64,000 nt of DNA from Euwallacea fornicatus (taxonomy: Eukaryota > Arthropoda > Insecta > Coleoptera > Curculionidae), in contig NC_089553.1 in NCBI RefSeq assembly GCF_040115645.1, forward strand, positions 4,650,001 to 4,714,000, given 5' to 3'. Position numbers and translations under genes: made by a program. Below the pieces are notes generated by a model that worked only from the letters and a program-made list of their open reading frames with translations, had not been told where the DNA came from and searched no databases. Positions within the stretch are counted from its first letter, which is position 1; the number at the start of each line of letters is the position of its first letter. Positions 48,120 to 59,472 of this stretch are shown piece by piece.

Positions 48120-48580
48120 TAATTTTTCAATGTTTCATAACAATGTTCGATGGCTTCTACGCCTTGATGGGAGGAAGCTTCGAACTTTTCAAAACAGGCA
48201 TCAACCTCGGATTCAACCTCTTCGCTAGTGGCAAAACTCTTTCCGCCGAGTTACTTTGTCACGTTGGGAAATAGAAAATAATCTGAGAGAGACTAAATCT
48301 GACGAATAGGACGGGCGAGGAAACCAAGTTGATTGATTTTGACCGTCGCGACGACAAAAGCGTGGACCGGTGCGTTGTCTTGATGAAAGGAGACTTTCTT
48401 TTTCGTTAGATGCTGCAATAAATTTTTATAATATTTTCAATTTATTATTTTTTCATTAGGGAAACGGTCAATAAAAATCGCCCCACGTGCATCCAACGCA
48501 TTAACGCCATCGCCTCATCGGGTCGGCCACTGCGCAGTTCGTCTTGGGGACAGGTACAACCGCGTTTAAACTCTGCCCCT
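48120..48580 (-). mobile_element. True mariner (D,D34D-type) transposase relic
   Basis: The minus strand reads, in broken frames, GVNALDARGAIFIDRFPNEK near 48530-48460 and TKKKVSFHQDNAPVHAFVV near 48410-48350. It continues with SDYFLFPNVTK near 48270 and EEVESEVDACFEKFEASS near 48200-48150. These match the GIIFIDYLEKGKT, HQDNAPVH, PSDYFLFPNLKKWLGGK and EEVI.E..AYFE blocks of mariner transposases, with two of the three catalytic Asp regions visible. Stops and shifts disable it. Confidence 0.82.
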
Positions 48581-48734
48581 CATTACTTTACGGTTGTTAA
48601 CGAAGGATCAGATTCCCCAGAGTAGATTCTAACTTCGTTTTGAGGTCGGATGGACTAAGATCTTTTAAACGAAAGAATTTAACATATTTCCCCCTCTCGC
48701 GAGGCACATTTTAAGTCTGCTCTTAACTTCCATC

Positions 48735-49290
48735 TCAGAAGCTTTTCTGCGGCAACGAATTGCAGGCGATTCCCATTTTCTTCTCTAAGTGTTCCAAATA
48801 CCTGGAAGAACTGTTATAAACGTTATTTTTAAGAAATCCGCACGAGAAAAAGTCCATCGGGGTTAAATCGGGGGATTTTCCTGGCCACTGCGCGAGTCCG
48901 TTAATCCAGTTTTGTTTGAAAGTGTGATTTAGATATTGCTGCACAATACGAGCTTTGTGAGTTAGGGCACCATCGTGTTGAAACTAAAGGAGGCGCCTTA
49001 TATGTAGGGGAAGATATTCCAGCAGAACTAGAAGTCGTTCTTGAAGAAAATTGAAATAATACCTAACGTTCGATATGGCTCCATAGAACTGAAGCCGTAT
49101 TAGATGTTTGCTCGTAATACCACACCATCCAATGATCCTACAATGTCCTTGATTGTGAACCTCATTAACAAAGTCTGGTTTCTCAACGACCTAAAAATAT
49201 TCATTGCGTTTACTTCACGAGGCGTTGCTAACAAAACGACTTTAATCTCATGGTCACAGGCAATGGAGCGTCCTTGTAGATGGACTTCGT
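48735..49290 (-). mobile_element. Mariner-like transposase relic, the best-kept copy here
   Basis: From about 49280 down to 48735 the minus strand reads, with a few breaks, NEYF.VVEKPDFVNEVHNQ, GWCGITSKHLIRLQFYGAI, FQHDGALTHKARIVQQYL and WPGKSPDLTPMDFFSCGFLK. These are the ENP..REV, NVWCGI, FQQDGAPPH and WPPRSPDLTPLDFFLWG blocks, in order. The last 85 codons are one open frame. It belongs to the same broad group as the relics at 233, 6264, 12350 and 25900. Confidence 0.8.
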
Positions 49291-49299
49291 CAGTTTCGT

Positions 49300-49840
49300 C
49301 TTCGACAATGCTTTGATTCTGAACTGATGACGGAACAGCTCTTGTCGACAAAACCTCTGTAAATCCCTGCAATTTGCACATCCAATAGGAGCTTCATCGT
49401 CATCTCATAATTGTGGGCGCACTTGGTGCATCGGAATTTCCGAAAGTAGTTCCCAGATGCGGCCCCGCATCTGGCATCTACAACACTGAGTGATGTCATG
49501 TTGGTTTTGCCTGTTCTCTCAGTTGGTACGAACGTTGGAGACCACCCTTAATCTGGTTATGCAGTTTTTTTAGTGTGTACGAAACATCCACCTCCACCAC
49601 CAGGTGTAGGGAGGGAACATGGTTTTCATCGGATGGACTTCCTTGGCATGGATGCCGCTCTCCTCTATGAGTTCGCTTTTCACTTCCTCTGGCGGGACGT
49701 CTCCTTGCAATCCTCTGAGGACAACGTCATCAATTCTATCGGCGGAGGTGGCTTACGTGTGGAACTCCAAGATTCCCAACTCGAAATTCCGTTTTAGGCT
49801 GGCCCAGTCGCTGACGGCTTCCACGTACACTATGAGAGAC
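49300..49840 (-). mobile_element. Jockey-type retrotransposon ORF1 (gag) fragment
   Basis: On the minus strand near 49745-49600 one frame reads DVVLRGLQGDVPPEEVKSEL, then IEESGIHAKEVHPMK. This fits the pre-C2HC domain (VLRGLP....EEIKE.L...G) of non-LTR gag proteins. Further down (about 49470-49400) NYFRKFRCTKCAHNYEMT looks like a zinc-knuckle segment. Frames shift between the blocks. No reverse transcriptase was found next to it; a mariner-like relic abuts its 3' side. Confidence 0.6.
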
Positions 49841-50480
49841 TAATTAGTGTACTTAAGGGTCAATTTCTTTCTCACTATAATTTTTTATTGGCGGTCAAGT
49901 CTTTGCGCTGAGTAAATTTACCCAGGATCACCGATGGCGGAGGATTGTCAGTGCCCTTTTTTTCTAAATAATGGTACTGGCGGCTGGTTGACTTTGACCA
50001 AGATATCTTTTTTCCATGGAATATGTAGGAAAACAAAAATTTAGGCATAAATAAATGTTATACATAGTGATAAAAAAAAATTATGTCCCTTTAAAAAGAG
50101 TTCCCCTAGCGCTGAGAGGGCCCTCTATAATGTGCAACGAAAACGTACACGGATTCTGATTTCTCGTCCTTAAAAACCCCCCAACTCCACGATATTTCGA
50201 TCAGATCATCCATTACAAATGGAGTAATTAATTTTTTTTTTATTTTCACTTTGACCTAGTGTATTTTGAAAATTGCACATTTTTGGACTAAAGTAAATTG
50301 AGTTAAATCGTCATGTTTTCGCATCGGAAGTCTCTAGAAGAACCTCGTACAGACCTTTTAGAAACACCATGTACAATATTTAATATAAAATAATAAATTC
50401 CAATAAACTCTTAAAACAAACGAATTGATTAAGACGATTTTTCTTGTTTTAATCAAGAGCGTTCTCGTAGAAAAGCACGA
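49841..50480. other. Intergenic, nothing recognised
   Basis: No supported exon or repeat. Confidence 0.35.
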
Positions 50481-50682
50481 GAGACTTTTTCCATGTAAAA
50501 CTCACCAATCTGATCAGAAAAATACATGTAAGTAGGGACGCAACTGGTTGAAGTATATATTCTTATTAAAATACGTAGTTTTACTTCCTTACAACGCTCA
50601 CCAAAATTGAAAGAAGCATCTAAAATACTTGGGGAGAAATTTAAAAATAGCGATTTGAAAAAAAAAACTTCAACACCCTGTA
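50481..50682 (+). mobile_element. 3' end of a mariner-like relic
   Basis: Homologous in order to 22670-22867. GTAGGGACGCAACTGGTTG matches GCAGGGACGCCACGGGTTG. CACCAAAATTGAAAG matches CACCAAAATCGAAAG. TTTAAAAATAGCGATTTGAA matches TTTAAAAATAGTGACTTGAA. It ends in CAACACCCTGTA at 50682. Similarity runs on past the end (GGGCCGTTGCGGACACATG against CGGCCGTTGCGGACGTACG), so the true border may lie further right. Confidence 0.65.
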
Positions 50683-50779
50683 ACTGAAACTTTGGGCCGT
50701 TGCGGACACATGTTTATATGAACATTTTTCGAAAAATCGCCTAAAGAATCACAGCCCGAAATATTGGCACGAAAGAGAG

Positions 50780-53689
50780 GAATACTCAGTATAATCCAAT
50801 CTTACGGATCTCAATTATCGATGCTGACAAAGAGAGATATAAGATGGAAAGTTATTCAGTAAAACATAATGGACGTATTGTATAGACTTACGCACACTGC
50901 ATTGTTGAGAAAGTCCTTTAAAACATTATTCATGAGCTTAAAATAGATTTGATACACGCCCAGTAAGGAGACACCGGATTTATTTTTAATGCATCAAACA
51001 TAGAACAGGTATTTCTGCAACAAAATTTTTAGCTAATTTGTAGGGGAAGCTCGAGTGAAATTGAGCTTAAGACGTAGAAACTCCAAATAAATAAATATCA
51101 GACTTAACACGAGAAGAAGGGCTGAAAAAATTTTAAATACTTAACGTTGGCTAGTGCCAACCCAGCAGTAACTTAAGGGCTGCCAGTACTTAAGGTCGGT
51201 ATTCTATTTCAACCAATATCCTCCCACGTTAGGGAGATGAACACATGACATGTTATGGAGGAAGATGTCCAAGTCCCTTTGGTTTTTACGAAAATCGGGC
51301 TACAGAATTAAGTCAAGTCTCAAGTTTAAAAGCTAAAATTGAAAAAGTATAAAAATGTGAACGATCTTCCACTACTTGCCGGTTATTACTATGTTTCAAA
51401 GCACCCGGATTCGAACACCTCTTACAACATTTAACAATGAAGATTTTCGTGACCTCTTTGGGTTTTCTGACCTTCCCAGCCGCTTTATCCGGAAGTTTAA
51501 GTAACGGATAATGAAAATTGCGCCATCATTTTTTTTTTTTTTACGAATCGGTATTTACAGAATAAGTACGGTGTGGTCCAGCTAAAACCTCTGGTTTTCA
51601 GTTGTCGAAAACTTTAAAGAAAAATCCTGACACACGACGGCTATTGTCGTCAAGGATGCATTTTTCAACGGGAAAGTGCGGCTTCCCGCCACTATTCATC
51701 CAAAAAAAATTTAAGCGAAATTGGACCTAAGTAGCACTTGGTTCGAAAGGCCTCTTCAATCTCTGTTGGGGCAAATAATAACTTTTTCTGTTGTTTTTTT
51801 TTCCAAAAATTGTCGAAATTATTATTGACACCAAACCAGTATTCAAGTGGACCAGAAAAAAATTATGTGATTTTTTGTAGTTTTTTATTATTTTATATAT
51901 TTAGTATATAATATATAATGCAATATTACATATACATATTATTTTACCACTTCTTCAGAACGTCCCCGGTTCGTTTCAACCAACTCAGACGCATTTCAGC
52001 TCCTTAAGCGTCGATAACGCGACTCACCAAGGTAAAAAGAGGACAAAAACGACATACCAGGTGACACAACATGTAATGGTCTAATGCTACAAGCAAAAAA
52101 TACGAAAACGCGGATAAACCCTGAAAAATATAAAAAAATTCGGGTTCGGAACAGTTATGTCTACTTTAGCGCACGCTACCAGTAGGTCATAACTGATTTA
52201 TTATGATTCTGGTACGCTAAAGCTATATTTACTGCATTACACTGCTCGACACAAATCTATTTTAGATCAGGTACGATTCTGTCGCTCCAGGTGCAACTCG
52301 ATATTATGTAACTCTAAGTGTTTTAGGTCTTGCCTTTTTTAAATTTTTTCCCGCTTTACCTGTTCTCTGAGTTACGTATACATCATGAATGTCGGACGTG
52401 AATGGCGATTACAAAATTCAAGCATTTTAACAGATGAATCATGTAATTCAAAAGTAATTGAATTGTGGCATTTTTTTTTTTTTAAGTAAAATTATCAGCA
52501 AATTACACAAAACGGTCATGAATCGTCGACTGTAACGCGTATGAAATAATGGGGGTTTACTTGACTGTTTACGGACTCGTTTCCAAGCTCGTGCGCCCAT
52601 AAACTGACTTTACGCATTGCGTAAATAACTGGTTTAAAAATTTTTAAAATACAGATTTGCTTTGTAACTTGAAAAATTGTGCTGTTTAATAGATCCTGCG
52701 AAGTAAACAAGAAAAATGCATGCAGAAATTATCTCTCTCAAATAAATTGCACTTTTAGCCCCCCGTGCGTACTATAGAAAACGGGAAAGATTCTTCCCCA
52801 TTATCCCAGAGGCGGGGAACCGGTTTAGAAGTACAAAACTTCATATTTTTACATTTTCTATTTTCGCATTTTATTTGCTTTTTTGTTTAATGGATTCCTT
52901 GGAGAAATTAAGTTTTCATTAAAAATGCTACACTATCTTGTGTATGTGCAGCTCTTCCCTCTGCAACCTCGATAGTCCAGCTTGAAGTCTGGCTTCAGAT
53001 GCGAAAAGGAATATCGACCGATTGTGCACCGTCGGAACACTGTGCAGTATTCCTAATTCTGCAGTGATCCTCCTCAACTGGAACGTTCCGTCAGGAACAT
53101 CTTCCAGCATAACATTAAAACTACTTCACACGGCGTTGGAGTTGGATTGCCCAATTTTGTACGATCTTTTAGCATCTCTTATTAGTGATAACGAAAACGC
53201 TCTATCGTAAATTAGCGACTGCGTGCGAATGTAAATTTAGATAAAAATTCGGGAAACGACCGTGCACTATGGATGATTTTTCACTTTAACACGTTAAAAC
53301 AGCAACAACACGCATTACTAATGGGTTTTCTATTTCAATAATATATGCAACATTTTGAAACTATAAGCTACTGAGGGATGTAGGAGGAGTTAAAAATAGA
53401 GGATAAGCGAGTTGAGTACGCACTAACGATATCGAAAAACAACGAAAAATAGCAAAAACATAATGGTGAATTGCAAGGAATTGCTGTGGTTGAAACTGAT
53501 AAAAAATTATTTCAGTTTCCCGCTAGGAACATTCTTTTGCCTTCAGATATATGTATATATATTGTCATTATCTCGAAAACGACGCCATTGCCTCAACATC
53601 CGCCATTGCCCGGCTTGTTTCCCAGTTAATGACATGCGCAACGTGGCAGGTTTTACGCGTTCAAGAGCCGTATCTCCCGAACGACGTGA
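50780..53689. other. Intergenic, no gene recognised
   Basis: A minus-strand open frame of 60 codons at 53110-52928 (including LRRITAELGILHSVPTVHN) is suggestive of a transposase helix-turn-helix but too short to call. Poly-T and TA-rich tracts occur near 51530, 51890-51930 and 52470. Confidence 0.35.
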
Positions 53690-54190
53690 GTTACGCTGAG
53701 GTGATTTGGATTGAAATTGCATCTTCGGGATGCTCGGCCGCGACATCTGTCAGGGCTGACCTCAAAGCGATTAAGGTGCTCGATTTGCTAATTGAAACCT
53801 TCGACGCGATCAAGTCAAAATCGATTGGCGAACGACCTCAGTTCGACCAACAGTGTCAAATTTTCGATTGATTGAAAACGTCAATTATTGATCGTTTTGC
53901 TGTCTGCGCTATCGATTTGCCTCGCGCTGGGTCCGGCATCCTAAGTTGGAGCCCCAGATTGATTTGGTCAGCTTCCTAGGGCGATGGATGGGTTTATAAA
54001 AATGTCCCATTGTGAATAACTTTGTTTGAATTCAGTCCACCAGTCGATCAGGTTGGAATTTTTGATATTTGGTGGAAGCGAGCGTCCGAGCGAGCTTCGA
54101 CTAAGGCGCTCGATTTCCCAGTCGAAACCTTTAACGGGAATAGATCCAAATCGATCTTCGGGAGATCTACGTTCGATTAATAAGAGAACG
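53690..54190. repeat. Two diverged direct copies of a repeat of about 170 bp
   Basis: 53750-53870 and 54085-54185 share AAGGYGCTCGATTT, GTCGAAACCTTTAACG against TTGAAACCTTCGACG, AAATCGAT and GTTCGA, in the same order. Weaker similarity extends upstream of both. The source element is unknown. Confidence 0.5.
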
Positions 54191-57100
54191 CAGTCACTTT
54201 TAGAGCAATCCCTTAGCGATAAATCTACATCTATTCTCTTGTGTGGTGCGAGGTGACTTTAAGCGCGACCCACTGAGACGTGGTGCGTCAGAGTTTCGAG
54301 AATAGAAACTTATTGCAAAAGAGAATATTGCAAAGAACAATCGGAGCTTTCCACAGAATTCCGAGGAAAGTGAGTCTAGAATCATTGCTTCGTCAAGTGT
54401 CTATTACAAGAATACTTAACACTCTTACCAGGTTTTGATGTCATGAATCACTTATTGACCTCATTCAGATGTGATAATCTAATTATTTATCAGGTGTTAA
54501 AGCTAAAATTGTTATATGAAGTAAACGCTGGCAATCAAACTGCATGATATATCCGATATCAATGGAGTTCAATTGATTGATCCTATTATGAGTGGGCGCC
54601 GAACGATGCGAGGCAGAGGAACAAACCATTTCATTAAATGGAATCCACGCTATTTCGAGACATCGACACATTTACTAAATTAACGTTTTACAATAGATAA
54701 ATAAAATGTAATTAACACATAATTCATTTAACTCTACTTACTACCCTTATAAAATAACACGCAAGCGAAGCACCCTATATTAAGAAACGGAAGACGAAGT
54801 CTTCCTTTGGACACAGGACGCTTCGCGCTTTGTCCGTTCTTCGAGTCCGTACTGACGGGTGCACAGCGCCTTATAAGCTACCCCTAAACGTCTTCCTCCC
54901 ACTCGTCATATGTTGTGCAAAGTAACTTTTTTGGGGAAATAAAAAAAAAATCGGTATAAATTTCTGTAATTTTCCTTAGGTACCTACCTGGGAGGTTTGA
55001 AATGGTTTTTGATGTCTTTGCTCAAAAGTTTTTCCAATGGTTTGGGTGAGACGAAAAGATGAGTGCGGTGAGTTTTTGGCGGTGGTTGGGAGCCGGGTAG
55101 GTACCTGGGGATTTAGAAAATTTGAATTGATAATAGGTGCCAAATGCGGTATTTTGGGGTGTGGGGTATAACGGCCCCCCTACTAATTTTATGTTTATTT
55201 ATTTATTGTTTACTAATACCATTAAATAATATGCTGTTGCTGGTGGCGTAATTGAAGTAAACACCAAGGAAGCATTATAAGTTTGCAGATTTTAAAAGAG
55301 ATTCTTTTCTAAATATCTCGCAAATGGCGCGAAGAACTGTTTTCACAGTTTACATGCGAGTCCCTCCTGAAAGGTCAAATACGGTTTTTCCCCTAACCGA
55401 ACAAGACGTTTACACGGGTTTTTCTATGGTCGGACTGGCGACGCAACACCCTGCAGAATAAAGTATATACAATCGAATAGAAGTTCCTGGAAATCCTTAG
55501 AGTAGGTGCCAGGAATCCTCGATAAAACAATTTGATGCACGGGGTGTTACCGATTCGCGGAAATCCATAAAGAAATCTCCGCACGTTCCCTCGATTAAAA
55601 ACTTTTAAACAAGACAGCGCATCAGTTAAAGTAAGGCAATTTCTGAATGAGAATTAGATGACGCATATTTGCCTTGATATAACCGATTCTATATTTCTTA
55701 TGGTTTAGACGATTCCTATATATATACCCGCAAATATATTACACGCTGAAAATAAGATTTTCGCGCATTCTCACGCAGATAAATAACTAGAACAGATCGT
55801 AGCCGTCTCAGGTATATGACTATTATTAAACCGTCATTCGCCATTTTGTCAGGATCGTAATCATAATGAAACGGGAACTTGGTTCGTTAATACATTTTCC
55901 ATCTCACAAATTACTCACTTTGTTATTATACTTCACTTGTTCAGTGGATTACTGTTCCCCGTACAAACTTACATAAGTGGGTAGTTTGGCTTACCTCATC
56001 TTAAATACCCCAAATAGCACTTTAACTATTGTCGTTAGAAATCTTCAAGGATATAGTGCAATTCATGAGCTTTTATTGACATTTTTGCAATTAACACACT
56101 TACTTGGCTATACGACTTACGTTTATTTACTATAATATTCAAGAAATTGCTGATATTTTCTTAAACATGATGCATAGCTTTCACAACTACAATGCAGTTC
56201 ATTAAGAAGTGTTATGGTAATTTAGGCAAACACATCCATCTTCACTTCTCGGGATAGTTTCTATGTATAACTGTACGTATTAGCCTTTCCTAATCTATTG
56301 TCTATTCTAGAATATTATGCAGCGATGTATATTTGGGAAGGTGAATTCAGAATGTCCAAGATAGCTTCGCCGTGGATAACCACTATGATTTGCGCAGTCA
56401 GGAATGGTCAAAAGTGGACAAATTTTGTGCAAAAGAGTTATCTTTTCTAATTTTTCTTACACTTATTAAAATGTAAGAAAAATTAGTGGCAAGTCCGCAG
56501 AAAAAATGGAGCGTTCGTGTAGAAATGAAAAGAGGATGTTGGGCAACCCGGCGACACGTGTTTCTACTTATTAGCTTCATCATGCATGCATAAAGTAGGT
56601 AGAGACACGCCATGTTGGACACGTCTGAAGACATTCACATGTACAGATATACCCTGGAAAAGTTGAGAAGCAGAAGAAAAAAGGGGGAACCACCAGCAGG
56701 CGTCAGTACTCCTGTGAAAACACTCAGAGCTTCCCCAAATTCGGAGGAAGCTTTAAGATATCCTCGACATCTTTGCCATAGATACCTGCTTCTGTGTATC
56801 TAACTAGGAATGACGAACGTATTCTTGAATGCGCAAATTCCCAACATCTTCTTTCTATTTGCATTTAAACCTTTCGCGGAATTGTTGCTAACACCTTTAC
56901 GTGCATCGGCATAAAACACATCCACTTCTCGAAATCTGAAAAAAATACCTGTCCTGCAGAAAATCTTTAAGCAATTTGTGCATAATTTATGCACTTTATC
57001 ACACAGGAATTGAAGATCGCAAGATAATTACTAATGTTCATTTATCTCCACCTAACTTGGTTCTTGGGCCATGTCTAAGGCGAACCAGAAATGTATTTTT

Positions 57101-58107
57101 TATGCCATATCGATTGGAAGCCCCAAAGCTGAACATGTAATCTTCCCCCTAGAAGTGGGGTCAGTGAGTGAAGTTGTATTTTGAAAAGCTCTAATTTACT
57201 CTAACGAGGCGGTAGCTGAGAATCGTGACCTCTAACTTTATGCTTTTCTCGGTTTGGAATATTTGATGAATTAATAAGCGTTCAAACTTTAATGGAAGCT
57301 TGACTTAACGTGTCCTACCTGGGAATTCGCCTGAAAAGTCTTCGGAATTCTTCTAAAAATCTGGGCACTAAAGAGGAATTAATCCGACGAATTGAGGATT
57401 CATATAACCAGATGAGATAGAGGACGGAAATATTTCAACGTGTTCAACAATCGATGATAAAACGAACTAATATTTGCAGTGAAGTAGGACATTTTCGGCA
57501 GTTACTGTAAGCTCCATGTTATTTATGATTAAATGTTTTTCTACTAAAAAATGGCCTACCATTCGTTTAAGCATAATTTTAATAAGGCGTTTTTATAGTT
57601 TGATTTTTCTTAAGTTTGTGGCATTACCCCTGTCGACGCCACTGGCAAAAGGAGACAAACGATTTCTAGCTTAAAAAATCCTTTGCACTGTATTAAACAC
57701 TGTCGCCAAGTTCCAATTTCACGTTAGTTTCCATTTTCTTGTTACTGAGAACATTTCGATGGCAGCATGCTGGTGTGGGGCGCAAATGCTCATACATTGG
57801 GAACATTTTTCAGTGTCGATAAGTGTCGTCGATTTTACACCTGAAACATAACGATACAATTTGAGAAAAGCAACATTTCCAGAAACTAACAGTCATTCCA
57901 TGTGCTAACGAGCGAATTCGCAGAACTCGCTCAATGAGATCAAATTTGCCAGATGTCGAGAGGATGTCGGGTCCTCCCTTGTCGGATGTAGACTTTCTTG
58001 TCTTACAGGCGTAAATTAACATAGTAATTTTGTACGTAATTCTCGGGATATCCCAAGACCTGCGTAAGTCCCCCTCCTCCCCATTCAATTTAACGAAAGC
58101 TTCGTGT
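54191..58107. other. Intergenic upstream of Tdc1; scattered small repeats
   Basis: AGGTACCTACCTGG near 54978 has an inverted partner near 55097. A CAACACCCTGCAG end-like motif lies at 55446. A perfect 15-bp hairpin (CTAATTTTTCTTACA) lies at 56447-56461 and 56472-56486. A partial copy of the dispersed module (ACGCCACTGGCAAAAGG) lies at 57635-57651. No exon was recognised. Confidence 0.4.
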
Positions 58108-58114
58108 TATAAAA
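58108..58114 (+). promoter_or_regulatory. Tdc1: Probable Tdc1 TATA box
   Basis: TATAAAA in GTGTTATAAAAGTAATTTG, 158 nt before the start codon. It would place the cap site near 58138-58145 and give an intronless leader of about 125 nt. Confidence 0.6.
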
Positions 58115-58265
58115 GTAATTTGACCAAAGCTGCGGCTCAAATCGTCGCATACGAACCGCGAACAGCGTCAAAAGCTTCTCGTACGGCAAACATAACAACG
58201 TGTATCGCCTCAAGATTTTCGTGTCTTAGTGCTTTGAGTGCTACCATTCATCGAAACAAATCACG

Positions 58266-59414
58266 ATGGACGTAGAAGAATTTAGAAATCGGGGAAAGGA
58301 GATGGTGGATTATATTTGTTCGTATATGAACAACTTACCAAACCAAAGGGTGACTCCCAACCTGGAGCCGGGGTATCTGAAGGAGTTACTGCCGGGGGAG
58401 GCTCCCGTCGAACCAGAAAGTTGGGACGACATTATGAGAGATGTTGATAAGAAAATAATGCCTGGAATCACTCACTGGCAGCATCCGAGGTTTCACGCCT
58501 ACTTTCCAAGTGGAAATTCGTACCCTTCCATTTTGGCTAATATGCTGTCGGATGCAATTGGCTGCATTGGATTCTCCTGGGTAAGCTCCTTATTCGTTAG
58601 TCCCTTTCTAAAATATTTAAAGTGGAGTTTCAACGTAAAGATACAATCAATCGAATAGACAACATGAGTGGAATTAAAGAGCTTTGCATATAGTCGTTCC
58701 CATCAATTTTATTCGTTGGAAATGGCGTAGGATGGAAGAGCGAACCTCGCGATAAAATCCCCGGAGATTTGTCCTGTGATTTCCGGGCAACAACTGTCCC
58801 GGAAAATCAATTAAGATGTAGTAAATTAATTTGCAACCATATTGATTCTCATTGCAAGTCGGTCGAATAGATCAGGAGAAAGAATACAGTTGCAAAGCAC
58901 ATTGCGACAACTCCTCAAAATTTTTCCATTTACACAGTGGACCGAAACGTCGAGAAATGTATTACAAAACCCTTGAGACTGCAAAAGATCGATGCTCGAA
59001 AAAAATATTTCACACATTATCGTGTACAAATGTTTTCGCCAGAGCCCTTCATCAGGCCTTTCAAGTACGCAATGCCCTGCAGGCAGTTGGTTTAAGCGTA
59101 CAGCTCTTTTGTGACAAGCTATTATTCAACAATTCTTTCGTAGACGTCCTGTAGAAGCAGCCACAAGTCAAGGTATTAAGACGGCAATTGCGAGAGTGCA
59201 AGAATACATTACAGTAATAGAAAAATTCACTACCTGCCTTGTTTTTATTTTTAAATTAAAGATGCATTTTAAAGAAAAAATTTATTTATCAATTTCAATA
59301 GCAAAAAGCGTATGAAAAATCAAATTCGAAAATAAGAGAGATATCAAAATTACTCGAAATCTCAAATTTTTGGTAATTCAACCATTTTCTCGAGCAGGAT
59401 ATTTTTCTAATTTT

Positions 59415-59472
<58 letters not shown>

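Noticed and set aside
49573..49843. Two overlapping plus-strand frames of 74 codons
   Set aside because: They are antisense to the Jockey-type gag fragment, which explains the openness.
52928..53110. Minus-strand frame with a possible helix-turn-helix (RRITAELGILHS)
   Set aside because: Too short and isolated; no catalytic transposase motif nearby.
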